Assembly (NCBI GenBank): GCA_934096315.1
Contig: CAKOLT010000016.1
Coordinates: forward strand, 1 to 24,293
Length of the DNA stretch: 24,293 bases
Direction of reading: 5' to 3'
Origin: an uncultured Bacilli bacterium
Lineage (GTDB): Bacteria; Bacillota_I; Bacilli_A; RF39; UBA660
Made by a program: the position numbers and the translations under genes. Below are positions 1-7,868 of the stretch, in pieces. Below the pieces are notes generated by a model. That model ran no database searches and was not told the DNA's origin. It worked only from the letters and a program-made list of their open reading frames with translations. The stretch's first letter is position 1. Each line of letters starts with the position of its first letter.

Positions 1-53
1 TGATTACTCATAACAGTATAGTTTTGATTTTTTTCTATTTTAAATACTGACAT
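1..53 (-). CDS. Helix-turn-helix / replication-initiator-like protein, 5' end only
   Basis: Partial gene running off the left edge; only about 17 codons are visible. An AGGAGGT ribosome binding site at 61-67 precedes two consecutive ATGs (54-56 and 51-53). The second is better spaced and was chosen. The visible start MSVFKIEKNQNYTVMSNH resembles the N-terminus I recall for helix-turn-helix proteins carried by conjugative and other mobile elements of Clostridia and Bacilli, where VFKVEKxxxYTVMSNxHL is typical. That assignment rests on memory of a family start and too few residues for certainty. It could also be a DnaD-like primosome loader. Confidence 0.45.
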   Translation of the reverse strand, partial: MSVFKIEKNQNYTVMSN

Positions 54-68
54 CATAATCACCTCCTA

Positions 69-100
69 ATAAAAAAAAATACTAGTTTTATTTTAGTATC
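69..100 (-). terminator. Hairpin with T-run upstream of the left-edge gene
   Basis: Inverted arms ATACTA (79-84) and TAGTAT (94-99) are followed on the minus strand by about nine T residues (79 down to 71). This fits a short rho-independent terminator ending transcription from the carboxypeptidase remnant before the left-edge gene, or an attenuator in that gene's leader. The stem is short, so confidence is moderate. Confidence 0.45.
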
Positions 101-133
101 TCGTAGATTTATATAAATATGCTATGTCATTTG

Positions 134-567
134 TTATATATATAATTTCCAATAATATGTTAAAGTATAAGGTTTAAAAGATGTTATATTATTAAATCTT
201 CTCTCATAAGTTCCAACTGCTATTCCGTTCACGCTAGTTCATTACCACTTCTTAGCATTAATCCATATAATAAGTCTTCTAATTTAATTTTCTCCCCTAC
301 TTCTATATATATTGCTGATCCATATGATTTTAATATGGATTCATCTACTGTTACTATTTTATCTAGTTTTCCTGATTCTATTGCAAGTACTGCCGTCATT
401 ATTTTGGTAATGGATGCTATTAACATTGGTTCGTCTTTGTTTTTGGACATTAGTACTCTGCCGGTTGCTTCGTCCATTAGGACATAACTATTTGCAGAGG
501 CTGTACTAGCATTAACTTTTGGTATAAATAAAAATATAAGCATGAAAAATAGTATTATTCTTTTCAT
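134..567 (-). pseudogene. Broken D-alanyl-D-alanine carboxypeptidase (DacA/DacF, PBP5-like)
   Basis: The 112-residue reading frame begins with a signal peptide (residues 1-20, MKRIILFFMLIFLFIPKVNA) and the start of a peptidase S11 domain: a YVLMDEATGRVL strand, the SxxK active-site motif as SITK near residue 53, and the second motif SGN near residue 107. It stops at a TGA (229-231) a few residues after SGN. In another frame, translation continues with VNGIAVGTYERRFNN... to a TAA at 134-136, and this looks weakly like the next helix of the family. About two thirds of a normal ~380-400-residue protein, including the KTG motif and the C-terminal membrane anchor, are missing. A frameshift plus deletion therefore seems likely. 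The next gene downstream looks like a mobile-element gene, which may explain the lost 3' part. The start at 567 has an AGGTG site about 10 bases upstream. Confidence 0.75.
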
Positions 568-635
568 ATAATGTTATCACCTAATTAAATGTATGAAAAA
601 AGAACTATAGTTAGTCCTTGTTATTATCTTAAAGT

Positions 636-1622
636 TTATTTTCTTAGAATTTTTTGTTTAATATTATTATATTGTCTTTGATCGAAGAGTTTTAGATAGA
701 TTTTTAGAAAATTAATCTTATCTCTGTTATTATCAAAGATTAAATCAGATAGTTCTAAGGCTTGTTCTAGGAAAAGTTTTTCATAATCTTTGTATTCGTT
801 AAGGTATCCGATATTTTCATAATGTCTACGTACTATTATTTCTTCGTTGAAATCATCTTTAGTAGCATATTGTAATAGTTTAACGAAGAAGTTAATATTG
901 TTTTGCCATATTTCCTTTAGAAGAGTTCCGTTAGGGGTTCTTATTTCTATTGTACTACCTAATGTAAAATCGGATATGGTTTTTAGATTGTAAAAGTTTA
1001 TTGCAGTGCTTCTTTTATCTGCAACACCTTTTAATAACTTTTCTAAAGTGATTTCTTTCTTATCACATTCTTCTAAATACTTATCCCATAATAGTTTACG
1101 TGCTGTTTTAGCATATATCATAATTTTTGGTCTTGCCATATTAATTTTACCATAACTAAATCTATATATTATGTTTTCATATACACTCCATAAGAGCATT
1201 AGGTTAAGAAGATTCTTAGGTTTATTTTTTAATATTTGTGAGCCGATATGGATATGGGAACCACATCTATTTGTAATAATAGTACACTCATTTAGAAAGG
1301 TGCATATGTCTTTTAGGCTGTGCCAATCTTCTTTTGTATCTTGAAGAGGAGGACTACTTATCTCATATCCTTGGGATATAGATATTTCTTTATGTAGAAG
1401 CCATGCGGGATCGTATCCATTCTTAATAAGATAATCATGTATTTTCATTATGTTATTTACTTCAAATTCTAGTTCTACCCCAAATGTTATGTTATTATTT
1501 AGTCCTAGTTTGGGGTAATATTCTAAGGGAGAGGTATATGTTAGATATATAAAGTCTAAAAGTTCTTTATTATTTAACTCTGTTAATTTATCATTAGTGC
1601 ATAAGTTTGTATAATTATTCAT
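636..1622 (-). CDS. Putative amidoligase (Amidoligase_2 family)
   Basis: 328-residue protein related to the amidoligase family (Pfam Amidoligase_2), which is part of the glutamine synthetase-like / ATP-grasp-like carboxylate-amine ligases. The matching signatures are FGVELEFE near residue 47, a Glu-rich ATP/metal-binding start; EISSPPLQ about 40 residues later; CGSHIHIG near residue 120; and a downstream TIEIRTPNGT strand. Family members are thought to form amide bonds on peptides or cell-wall-like substrates and often sit in variable gene clusters; no substrate can be read from this sequence. The start at 1622 was chosen because AAGGATAGG precedes it. An in-frame ATG at 1664 would lie inside the upstream tetR and has no good site. 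It follows tetR by 13 bases, so the two are probably co-transcribed. An opposite orientation to the exporter suggests the TetR protein controls both sides. Confidence 0.7.
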   Translation of the reverse strand: MNNYTNLCTNDKLTELNNKELLDFIYLTYTSPLEYYPKLGLNNNITFGVELEFEVNNIMKIHDYLIKNGYDPAWLLHKEISISQGYEISSPPLQDTKEDWHSLKDICTFLNECTIITNRCGSHIHIGSQILKNKPKNLLNLMLLWSVYENIIYRFSYGKINMARPKIMIYAKTARKLLWDKYLEECDKKEITLEKLLKGVADKRSTAINFYNLKTISDFTLGSTIEIRTPNGTLLKEIWQNNINFFVKLLQYATKDDFNEEIIVRRHYENIGYLNEYKDYEKLFLEQALELSDLIFDNNRDKINFLKIYLKLFDQRQYNNIKQKILRK

Positions 1623-1635
1623 GTCTATCCTATCC

Positions 1636-2196
1636 TTAATAAATGGTATCTGGTAATAACTCATTTAGATACTTTAATACGTCCTTTTTAGAATATTTTT
1701 TAGGGTTTCTTAGATACTCTAATCCTACATTTATTATTGCTCCGATATAGAATTTTGAAATAAATTCTGAAGGTATGGTAGTTATTAATGTGTTTGTTAG
1801 TTTTGATTTTATATCAGTTTCTATAGTATCTGATATCATATCAATTACTATGCTATTTTTGTTATTCCTGATAATTGCGGAATATATTTTTATGTTTTCG
1901 TCTACGTGATCTAGAAATAGTTCTATCATTTTCATGTAATAGTTTTTAGTATCATCTAGATTTTCATTTTGATTTAAATCATTTGTTAATGATTCTTTTA
2001 AGTCTTGAATTAAAGAATATAATAATTCATATTTGTCTTCGAAGTGATTATAGAATGTTGATCTATTTACTAATGCTTTTTCACAGATATCAGACACTTT
2101 AATTTCTTCGAAAGGTTTATCTTTCATAATTAATAATAAACTTTGATATAAGTTTTTCTTAGTTTTTACTACTCTTAAATCTATTTTATAATCCAT
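1636..2196 (-). CDS. TetR/AcrR-family transcriptional regulator
   Basis: 186-residue DNA-binding repressor. The N-terminal helix-turn-helix is clear: a KPFEEIKVSDICEKALVNRSTFYNHF stretch at about residues 27-52, with the TetR signature RSTFYNHFEDKYELL. The rest is a helical ligand/dimer domain of the TetR_C_8 type often paired with MMPL exporters. The start at 2196 follows an AGGTG site by six bases; a GTG at 2205 is in frame but is itself part of that site. It is divergent from the MMPL exporter across a 199-base intergenic region and followed by the amidoligase gene. By analogy it represses the exporter and itself until a ligand binds; the ligand is unknown. Confidence 0.88.
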   Translation of the reverse strand: MDYKIDLRVVKTKKNLYQSLLLIMKDKPFEEIKVSDICEKALVNRSTFYNHFEDKYELLYSLIQDLKESLTNDLNQNENLDDTKNYYMKMIELFLDHVDENIKIYSAIIRNNKNSIVIDMISDTIETDIKSKLTNTLITTIPSEFISKFYIGAIINVGLEYLRNPKKYSKKDVLKYLNELLPDTIY

Positions 2197-2213
2197 TTTT
2201 TTCACCTGAGGTT

Positions 2214-2242
2214 ATTATATATTAAATTGTATTTTTAGTCAA
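2214..2242 (-). promoter_or_regulatory. SigA-type promoter for tetR-amidoligase
   Basis: Reading the minus strand, TTGACT (2242-2237) and TATAAT (2219-2214) are separated by 17 bases, a near-perfect housekeeping promoter, with its -10 about 20 bases before the tetR start. I did not find a convincing long palindrome for TetR here or a clear promoter for the divergent exporter, although the 2220-2390 stretch is AT-rich enough to hide one. Confidence 0.75.
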
Positions 2243-2395
2243 TATTTTTTTGGACGGCTGATTAATAATCTACTTTTATCTAATTTTATATAAAACATTT
2301 TTTGGATGTTTGTTTAATATCATACAAAAATACCTCTTTTGTAGGTGCACATATTAATAGTTTGGAATAAAATCATTAAATGGAGGGAAAATTAT

Positions 2396-4453
2396 ATGGA
2401 TAAAATTAGAAAGTTTATTGTAAATCATAGTCTTTTGATTGTAATAATTACATTAGTAATGGCTGTGCCAATGGCTATATGTTATATGAATACCAAAATT
2501 AATTATGATATATTGGTATATCTACCTGATGATATAGATACTATGAAGGGTGAAAAAATACTTAGTGATAATTTTGAACTTAGTTCCTTTGCCTTTGTTA
2601 TGGTAGATAACTTATCTAATTATGATATTTTAAAGCTTGAAGATAAATATAGAGATATTGAAGGTGTTAATAAGGCTGTTAGTTTGACAGATGTAATTGA
2701 TACTACTATACCTTATAATGTTATTCCAGATGATATTAAAGATAAAATGTATAAAGATGGTACCAGTGTTATTTTTGTTACCTTTAATGAGGGAGCTAGT
2801 GATGAATCTACGACAGATGCTATTAGGAGTATGAGAGAAGTTACTGGAGACGTTGGTAAAATTAGTGGTATGGGTGCCATGGTTCTAGATACAATGGATT
2901 TATCTAATAGCGAAATAGTTATTTATGTTACTATAGCAGTTCTATTTTGTTTAATTATACTTACTATTTGTACAGATTCTTACTTAATTCCATTTTTATT
3001 AATTGGTAATATAGGTGTTGCAATTTTGTATAATATGGGTAGTAATATTATTTTGGGAGATATTTCTTATATTACAAAAGCTATAGCTGCTGTACTACAG
3101 CTTGGGGTTACTACAGATTTTTCTATTTTTTTATATCATAAATATGAATATAATAAGAAGAAGATAAAAGATAGAAAAGAAGCTATGGATAAAGCTATTA
3201 AGGAAACGTTTACTAGTGTTATAGCTTCGTCTTTGACTACGATTATTGGATTCTTATCACTTTGTGCGATGGATCTTACCTTGGGTAAGGATATAGGTAT
3301 TGTCATGGCTAAAGGTGTTGTATGGGGAGTTATTAGTACACTTACTCTATTCCCTGCTTTACTTCTTGTTTTTGATAAAGTTATTGATAAAACAAGTCAT
3401 AAGGTATTACTTCCAAAGTTTAATAAATTTCAGGATTTTGTTATTAAAAAACATAAATTAATTCTAGTTATATTTATAGTATTAATGATACCTGCTTTTA
3501 TAGGAAACAGTAAGTATGAAGTATATTATAAACTTGATAAGTCACTTCCTGAAACGTTAGATTTTAATATAGCTAATAAACAGTTAAAAGAAAAGTTTAA
3601 TATTATATCTCCAGAAATTATAATATTGGATAAGAATGTTAAGAATAGTGAAATTGATAAATTAGCTACAGAACTTAAAAATGTTGAAGGAATAGATTTG
3701 GTAATGAATCCAAGTGAAGTTCTGGAAAGTGGTTTATATGGAGAAATACTTCCTGATAATATTAAGAAGTTAATTGATAATGATAAATATAAGTTACTAA
3801 TAATAAATTCTGTGTATGAGATTGCTAGTGATGAAATTAATGCCCAAGTAGATGTTATTAATAATATTGTACATAAATATGATAGTAATGGTATTTTAGC
3901 GGGTGAAGGTGCTTTAATGAAAGATTTAGTAGAGATTTGTGATCATGATTTGGATATGGTTAATTATGTATCTATAATTTTTATCTTTTTTGTAATGTTA
4001 TTTGTACTTAAGTCAGTTAGTTTACCAATAATTCTTATTATGGTAATTGAGTTTGCAATATTTACAAATATGAGTATTTCTTACTATATGGGTAATACAC
4101 TTCCATTTATTGCTTCGATTGTAGTGGGTACTATTCAGCTTGGGGCTACGATTGATTATGCAATACTTATGTCTACTAAATATATAGAAGAAAGAAGAAA
4201 ACATGATAAGATGGTTAGTATTAAGAATACTTTAAGAAGTTCTACAAGTTCTATTATTACTTCAGCACTATGTTTCTTTGCTGCTACAATTAGTGTATAT
4301 TTATATACTAAAATAGATATGATTGGTTCTATTTGTAACTTATTAGCAAGAGGAGCTATAATTAGTATGTTAGTGGTTATTACCCTACTTCCAAGTCTAC
4401 TAATATTATTTGATAAAATAATAATGAAAACTACGAAAGGAGAAAGAAAATGA
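2396..4453 (+). CDS. MMPL/RND-family membrane exporter
   Basis: 685-residue integral membrane protein with the duplicated RND layout. Each half has one N-terminal transmembrane helix, a large extracytoplasmic loop and a block of about five helices. The two hallmark transmembrane acidic motifs are visible: LGVTTDFSIFLYHKYEYN in the first half and LGATIDYAILMSTKYIEERR in the second. These Asp residues are the proton-relay positions in MMPL transporters (YdfJ, YdgH, MmpL). The start at 2396 follows GGAGGG by eight bases; an upstream in-frame ATG lacks a site. The stop overlaps the ATG of the next gene (ATGA), so the two are translationally coupled. Divergence from tetR suggests a drug or lipid-like substrate, but no specific substrate can be inferred. 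Confidence 0.9.
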   Translation: MDKIRKFIVNHSLLIVIITLVMAVPMAICYMNTKINYDILVYLPDDIDTMKGEKILSDNFELSSFAFVMVDNLSNYDILKLEDKYRDIEGVNKAVSLTDVIDTTIPYNVIPDDIKDKMYKDGTSVIFVTFNEGASDESTTDAIRSMREVTGDVGKISGMGAMVLDTMDLSNSEIVIYVTIAVLFCLIILTICTDSYLIPFLLIGNIGVAILYNMGSNIILGDISYITKAIAAVLQLGVTTDFSIFLYHKYEYNKKKIKDRKEAMDKAIKETFTSVIASSLTTIIGFLSLCAMDLTLGKDIGIVMAKGVVWGVISTLTLFPALLLVFDKVIDKTSHKVLLPKFNKFQDFVIKKHKLILVIFIVLMIPAFIGNSKYEVYYKLDKSLPETLDFNIANKQLKEKFNIISPEIIILDKNVKNSEIDKLATELKNVEGIDLVMNPSEVLESGLYGEILPDNIKKLIDNDKYKLLIINSVYEIASDEINAQVDVINNIVHKYDSNGILAGEGALMKDLVEICDHDLDMVNYVSIIFIFFVMLFVLKSVSLPIILIMVIEFAIFTNMSISYYMGNTLPFIASIVVGTIQLGATIDYAILMSTKYIEERRKHDKMVSIKNTLRSSTSSIITSALCFFAATISVYLYTKIDMIGSICNLLARGAIISMLVVITLLPSLLILFDKIIMKTTKGERK

Positions 4454-6018
4454 AAAAAAGAATATTAATTTGTTTACTTATGTTATTTCCTATTAATGCT
4501 CATGCTTTAGAGAAAGAAGAGACTGTATATTCTAATATGGATTATTATGGTAATGTAAGTAATGTAAGTGTTACTAGTCACCTTTATAATAAAGCTAATG
4601 GTGATATAGAAGATTATAGTTATTTAAAGGATATTGTAAATATTAATGGGGAGGAGAAATTTACCTTTAATAATAATAACTTAATATGGAAAGCATTAGG
4701 TAATGATATATTTTACAGAGGTAATACAGATAAAGAACTTCCTGTTAAAACAGATATTAAGTATTATTTAAATGATAAAGAAACTAAATTAGAGGATATG
4801 CTTAATAAAAGTGGTGATATTAGAATAGAAATTAGTTTTACTAATAATATGAAAGTTAGTGGTAGATATGGGGATATGTATATGCCTTTTGTTACAGTGG
4901 TTGGAACATATTTAGATAATAATTCTGATTCTGTATCTATTACTAATGGTAAGGTTGTTAATACTGGTAATAAATATATTCTAACTGGTATTGCTTCAAG
5001 TGGGTTATATGAGAGTACAGGAATTGATAAGTTTAAAGATTTTGATAAGATAGTTATTAATTATCATACTGAAAAGTTTAAACTAAATAATATTTATGTT
5101 ATCTCTAAGTCTAAGGTTTTTGAAGATAGTGATTTAGAGATATTTGATAAAATTGATAGTGTTAATACTAATATAAGTAGTTTAAAGGGGAATATGGATT
5201 TAATTGTTAAGAGTACTAAGGATATTCTTGAGGGTGTTAGTAAGTTAAGTGAGAGTTCTAATACTATTAATAATAATGTTAAAGTGATACTTGATTATAT
5301 GTATGGTATAGAAGATGGTTCGATTAAGTTAAATGAAGGTATTAAGAATTCTATATTGGAGTTTAATAATATTGTTTCAGAGTTAAATAATGGTAATAAT
5401 AATGATAATATTAATAATTTACTTCTTCTTATGAATAATAATGATAATGCTATTAAGAGTTTAGAATATGCTAATAAGCTTCTAGAGGAAGTTTATGTAA
5501 ATAATAATTTAGGAAGTGTTAAACTGGAAGATATTAGTGATAGTAGTTTACTTCAAGTAAAAAAGACTTATGAAAGTAATTTAAGTTTAATTGAGTTACT
5601 TAATGCTAATAATTTAAGTATTAAGACTACTTTGGATAACTTTAATAGTATTAATGCTAAGATTAATAATATTGTGACTATGCTTAATGAAAAGCTTGTT
5701 GAACTTAATAATAATACTAGTAAGTTAGCTAGTGGTATTAGTGAAATTAGAAGTGGTATTAATGAGTTATATAGTGGTACTTCTCTTTATAGTAGTAAGA
5801 TGGATGAATTATATAGTGGGGTTAATAAGTTAAGTGAGGGAACTTATGAATTTAGTGATAAAGGTATTAATACTTTATATAATTATTCTAATACTATAAA
5901 AGATTATAGTGATAAGATTAAAGAACTTAAAGAGATAAGTGATAGTTATAAGGGCTTTAGTTCTAATAACTGTGATAGTACTCTTTTCATAGGGGTAGTT
6001 AAATCAAGTAATAAATAA
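4450..6018 (+). CDS. Secreted coiled-coil partner of the MMPL exporter (YhgE/Pip-like)
   Basis: 522-residue secreted protein. A signal peptide (residues 1-20, cleavage after NAHA) is followed by a beta-rich domain to about residue 220, then a long helical region with heptad-like SGxxxLxxGxxxL repeats near residues 420-470 (for example IRSGINELYSGTSLY). That repeat style occurs in YhgE/Pip proteins and in the extracytoplasmic loops of MMPL proteins such as YdgH. In those proteins the pieces are fused; here the coiled coil is a separate polypeptide coupled to the exporter gene by a 4-base overlap. It has a short non-membrane C-terminus. I infer an extracytoplasmic adaptor or extension of the exporter. 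The gene is unusually Asn-rich, with runs such as NNGNNNDNINN, reflecting AAT codon bias. Confidence 0.7.
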   Translation: MKKRILICLLMLFPINAHALEKEETVYSNMDYYGNVSNVSVTSHLYNKANGDIEDYSYLKDIVNINGEEKFTFNNNNLIWKALGNDIFYRGNTDKELPVKTDIKYYLNDKETKLEDMLNKSGDIRIEISFTNNMKVSGRYGDMYMPFVTVVGTYLDNNSDSVSITNGKVVNTGNKYILTGIASSGLYESTGIDKFKDFDKIVINYHTEKFKLNNIYVISKSKVFEDSDLEIFDKIDSVNTNISSLKGNMDLIVKSTKDILEGVSKLSESSNTINNNVKVILDYMYGIEDGSIKLNEGIKNSILEFNNIVSELNNGNNNDNINNLLLLMNNNDNAIKSLEYANKLLEEVYVNNNLGSVKLEDISDSSLLQVKKTYESNLSLIELLNANNLSIKTTLDNFNSINAKINNIVTMLNEKLVELNNNTSKLASGISEIRSGINELYSGTSLYSSKMDELYSGVNKLSEGTYEFSDKGINTLYNYSNTIKDYSDKIKELKEISDSYKGFSSNNCDSTLFIGVVKSSNK

Positions 6019-6052
6019 GAAACTAGGATGTTTTAAATCCTAGTTTTTATTA
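6018..6052. terminator. Bidirectional terminator between convergent genes
   Basis: Arms AAACTAGGAT (6020-6029) and ATCCTAGTTT (6037-6046) form a 10-bp stem with a seven-base loop, followed by T residues on the plus strand and, reading the other way, T residues on the minus strand. It separates the exporter operon from the convergent surface-protein gene. Confidence 0.85.
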
Positions 6053-7573
6053 TGGCATTGATGGGATGTAAGGGTTATCTATAGTGCCTAAGCCACTTGT
6101 GAATATTACTTGTGGTTTTAGGTAGAAGACGGGACGAACCGAAAAAGCCTTAGCAGTTGTATAGTATATGAGAGATGACATGTCTATGTAATTAACGCTA
6201 CCAGACGAAGTAATACTGTACGTAGCTTCGGGGTCGGATGGACGCATTGGCAATAACCACTGCCAATTTGATGTATCTAACAACCAATCTATATTCTTAC
6301 AACTAGTATCATATTTATATATATGAGTACCTGTTGCACATGTAGTTCCTGCGGCATATCCATAATCTGATGGGTACATCAAAGCTACTTTTCCTTCCCA
6401 ATAATACGGTCTACTATTGTTAATTCTTCCGTTCTTATAGCCTGTTGTTGTCCTTTCATATATATACATAGCTCCAGATGTTATTTCAAATATATTATGT
6501 CCCGCTAAATAGTATCTGGAATCTCCTATTATACTTTTAGCATTACTACTTAACTTATAATTAGCAAAATTTACATCTCTTCCACTTTCATTGCTACCAT
6601 CATACATCTTTCCTGTATTAGTAGTATCACTCCACCAAATACCACTATTAAGCATAACCATAAGAGAACTACCACTAGTAGTACTATTACTATAGTTATT
6701 TGTTATATTATTTCTTGTCTCTGTCGGAGTTGCCCATATATTTTCCGTTGTTCCATCTGATTTATAATCCCATGCAAAGGTATTTACTGTTCCATCAGTA
6801 AGAACAGTTGCCTTTATAATCTTTAGTCTGTTAGTACTTTCTAATTCATCATAAATACTACCTATTATTCTATATAAATGTTTATCTGGACAAGTTTTAT
6901 TACCTTCAAAATCTAGACATACATAATTATCTGGATTAGCCCCATAGTATCTATAATCGTCTACTGCAGGTATTACCTCCCCTGTTACACTGTCTGTACT
7001 ACTTATCTCATCATGATGTATCTTATATACGCCACTACCCGAGTCTCCATTACCACCATCATCTAATAACTCCACGAATTCTGATGCTGTTATTTGTTTT
7101 TCTGGAATTAATACTTGTCCATCTTCTAAAGTAAGTTCTCCCCCCTTAACATAACCTGCTACAGATCCTAATTTAACAGTAACTGTCTCACCAGTATTAT
7201 TAACTACCTCAATAGATAATTGAATACTGCTTTCTTTACTAACTACCCCACTAGATTTATCTCTACTTCTTCTCTTATATACTATACTATAGTCATCTGG
7301 TTTAGTAGTAGGACTAACCATCTCATAATATATTCCATAACTTATCTTCGCAGGATTTGGATTATACATTACTACATCATAATATCTAGTCTCATTAGGT
7401 TCCACTACTAACTGTTTAACACTACTGTTACCTATTTGAAATGTATAATCTAAATCCGTTGTACTTGGAGTATTCTCTACTACACTAGTATCATAAGCAA
7501 GCGTCCTATAAAGGGCAAATACTGTAAATGAAGATAACACTATTAATAATACAATTACTACTCTTTTTATCAT
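6050..7573 (-). CDS. Large exported or membrane-anchored surface protein
   Basis: 507-residue protein with an N-terminal hydrophobic segment (MIKRVVIVLLIVLSSFTVFA), either an uncleaved anchor or a signal peptide. Residues ~30-150 look like a beta-sandwich of the TasA/camelysin or intracellular-expansion type, with alternating hydrophobic strands such as RYYDVVMYNPNPAKISYGI. A Gly/Asp linker (DDGGNGDSGSG) separates this from a C-terminal domain of about 310 residues with DDYRYYGANPDNYVCLDFEGNKTCP near its start and SVRPVFYLKPQV near its end. The end pattern resembles DUF6273-like domains common in surface proteins of uncultured gut Bacillota. The start at 7573 was chosen from AAGGGAG seven bases upstream; the in-frame ATG at 7594 lies in the tail of a terminator. 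Composition, mainly toward the 3' end, looks by eye less AT-rich than its neighbours. Function is unknown; adhesion or envelope structure is a guess. Confidence 0.65.
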   Translation of the reverse strand: MIKRVVIVLLIVLSSFTVFALYRTLAYDTSVVENTPSTTDLDYTFQIGNSSVKQLVVEPNETRYYDVVMYNPNPAKISYGIYYEMVSPTTKPDDYSIVYKRRSRDKSSGVVSKESSIQLSIEVVNNTGETVTVKLGSVAGYVKGGELTLEDGQVLIPEKQITASEFVELLDDGGNGDSGSGVYKIHHDEISSTDSVTGEVIPAVDDYRYYGANPDNYVCLDFEGNKTCPDKHLYRIIGSIYDELESTNRLKIIKATVLTDGTVNTFAWDYKSDGTTENIWATPTETRNNITNNYSNSTTSGSSLMVMLNSGIWWSDTTNTGKMYDGSNESGRDVNFANYKLSSNAKSIIGDSRYYLAGHNIFEITSGAMYIYERTTTGYKNGRINNSRPYYWEGKVALMYPSDYGYAAGTTCATGTHIYKYDTSCKNIDWLLDTSNWQWLLPMRPSDPEATYSITSSGSVNYIDMSSLIYYTTAKAFSVRPVFYLKPQVIFTSGLGTIDNPYIPSMP

Positions 7574-7599
7574 TTTCTTACTCCCTTCAAGCATGTAAA

Positions 7600-7648
7600 A
7601 AGACTATGACAAACTAGAATACCATTGTATTCTTACTGTCATAGTCTT
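7600..7648 (-). terminator. Nested-stem terminator between the 44-aa ORF and the surface-protein gene
   Basis: Outer arms AAGACTATGACA (7600-7611) and TGTCATAGTCTT (7637-7648) pair over 12 bp. Inside them AGAATAC (7616-7622) and GTATTCT (7627-7633) pair over 7 bp. On the minus strand the stem is followed by a run of T (7601-7597). This is a strong rho-independent terminator or attenuator that overlaps the stop of the small ORF and sits 27 bases before the surface-protein start. Confidence 0.8.
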
Positions 7649-7748
7649 CTATTCTTATACTATTTTTCTTATTTTTATTTAATTGGCTGTAAACAGCCCC
7701 CCAAACAAATGTTCGTATTAATGATTTTCCTTTAAAATTTTTATTCAT
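7614..7748 (-). CDS. Small 44-residue ORF preceding the surface-protein gene
   Basis: An unlisted short ORF, ATG at 7748-7746 and TAG at 7616-7614, with a good AAAGGAG site six bases upstream. The product has a basic, partly hydrophobic first half (KGKSLIRTFVWGAVYSQL) and a charged second half rich in Lys, Asn and Asp. I do not recognise it. Support for translation is the ribosome binding site, sensible composition and a terminator placed exactly at its end. It could be an independent small protein or a leader peptide that influences the terminator and hence the downstream surface-protein gene. Confidence 0.6.
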   Translation of the reverse strand: MNKNFKGKSLIRTFVWGAVYSQLNKNKKNSIRIEDYDSKNTMVF

Positions 7749-7763
7749 GAGGGGCTCCTTTCT

Positions 7764-7805
7764 GTTTGACATTTACTTTAATTAACAAAAGATTGTCTGT
7801 CAAAC
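7764..7805 (-). promoter_or_regulatory. Inverted repeat in the leader of the 44-aa ORF
   Basis: GTTTGACA (7764-7771) and TGTCAAAC (7798-7805) are perfect 8-bp arms separated by 26 bases. They lie downstream of the best promoter and end a few bases before the AAGGAG site. They could form an RNA stem close to the ribosome binding site or a repressor operator. One arm also resembles a -35 box. Confidence 0.4.
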
Positions 7806-7829
7806 TGTTTACATTTACCTTACATATAT

Positions 7830-7858
7830 ATAATATCATATTTTTTTGTGTTTTACAA
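7830..7858 (-). promoter_or_regulatory. Candidate SigA promoter for the 44-aa ORF / surface-protein unit
   Basis: On the minus strand TTGTAA (7858-7853) and TATTAT (7835-7830) are 17 bases apart, which would start transcription near 7823, giving a leader of about 75 bases. No terminator is visible after the radical SAM gene, so read-through from the heat-shock operon is also possible. Confidence 0.5.
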
Positions 7859-7868
7859 TACATAAGTT

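Noticed and set aside
4022..4204. Minus-strand 60-aa frame inside the MMPL gene
   Set aside because: Shadow of a conserved exporter domain, without start signals.
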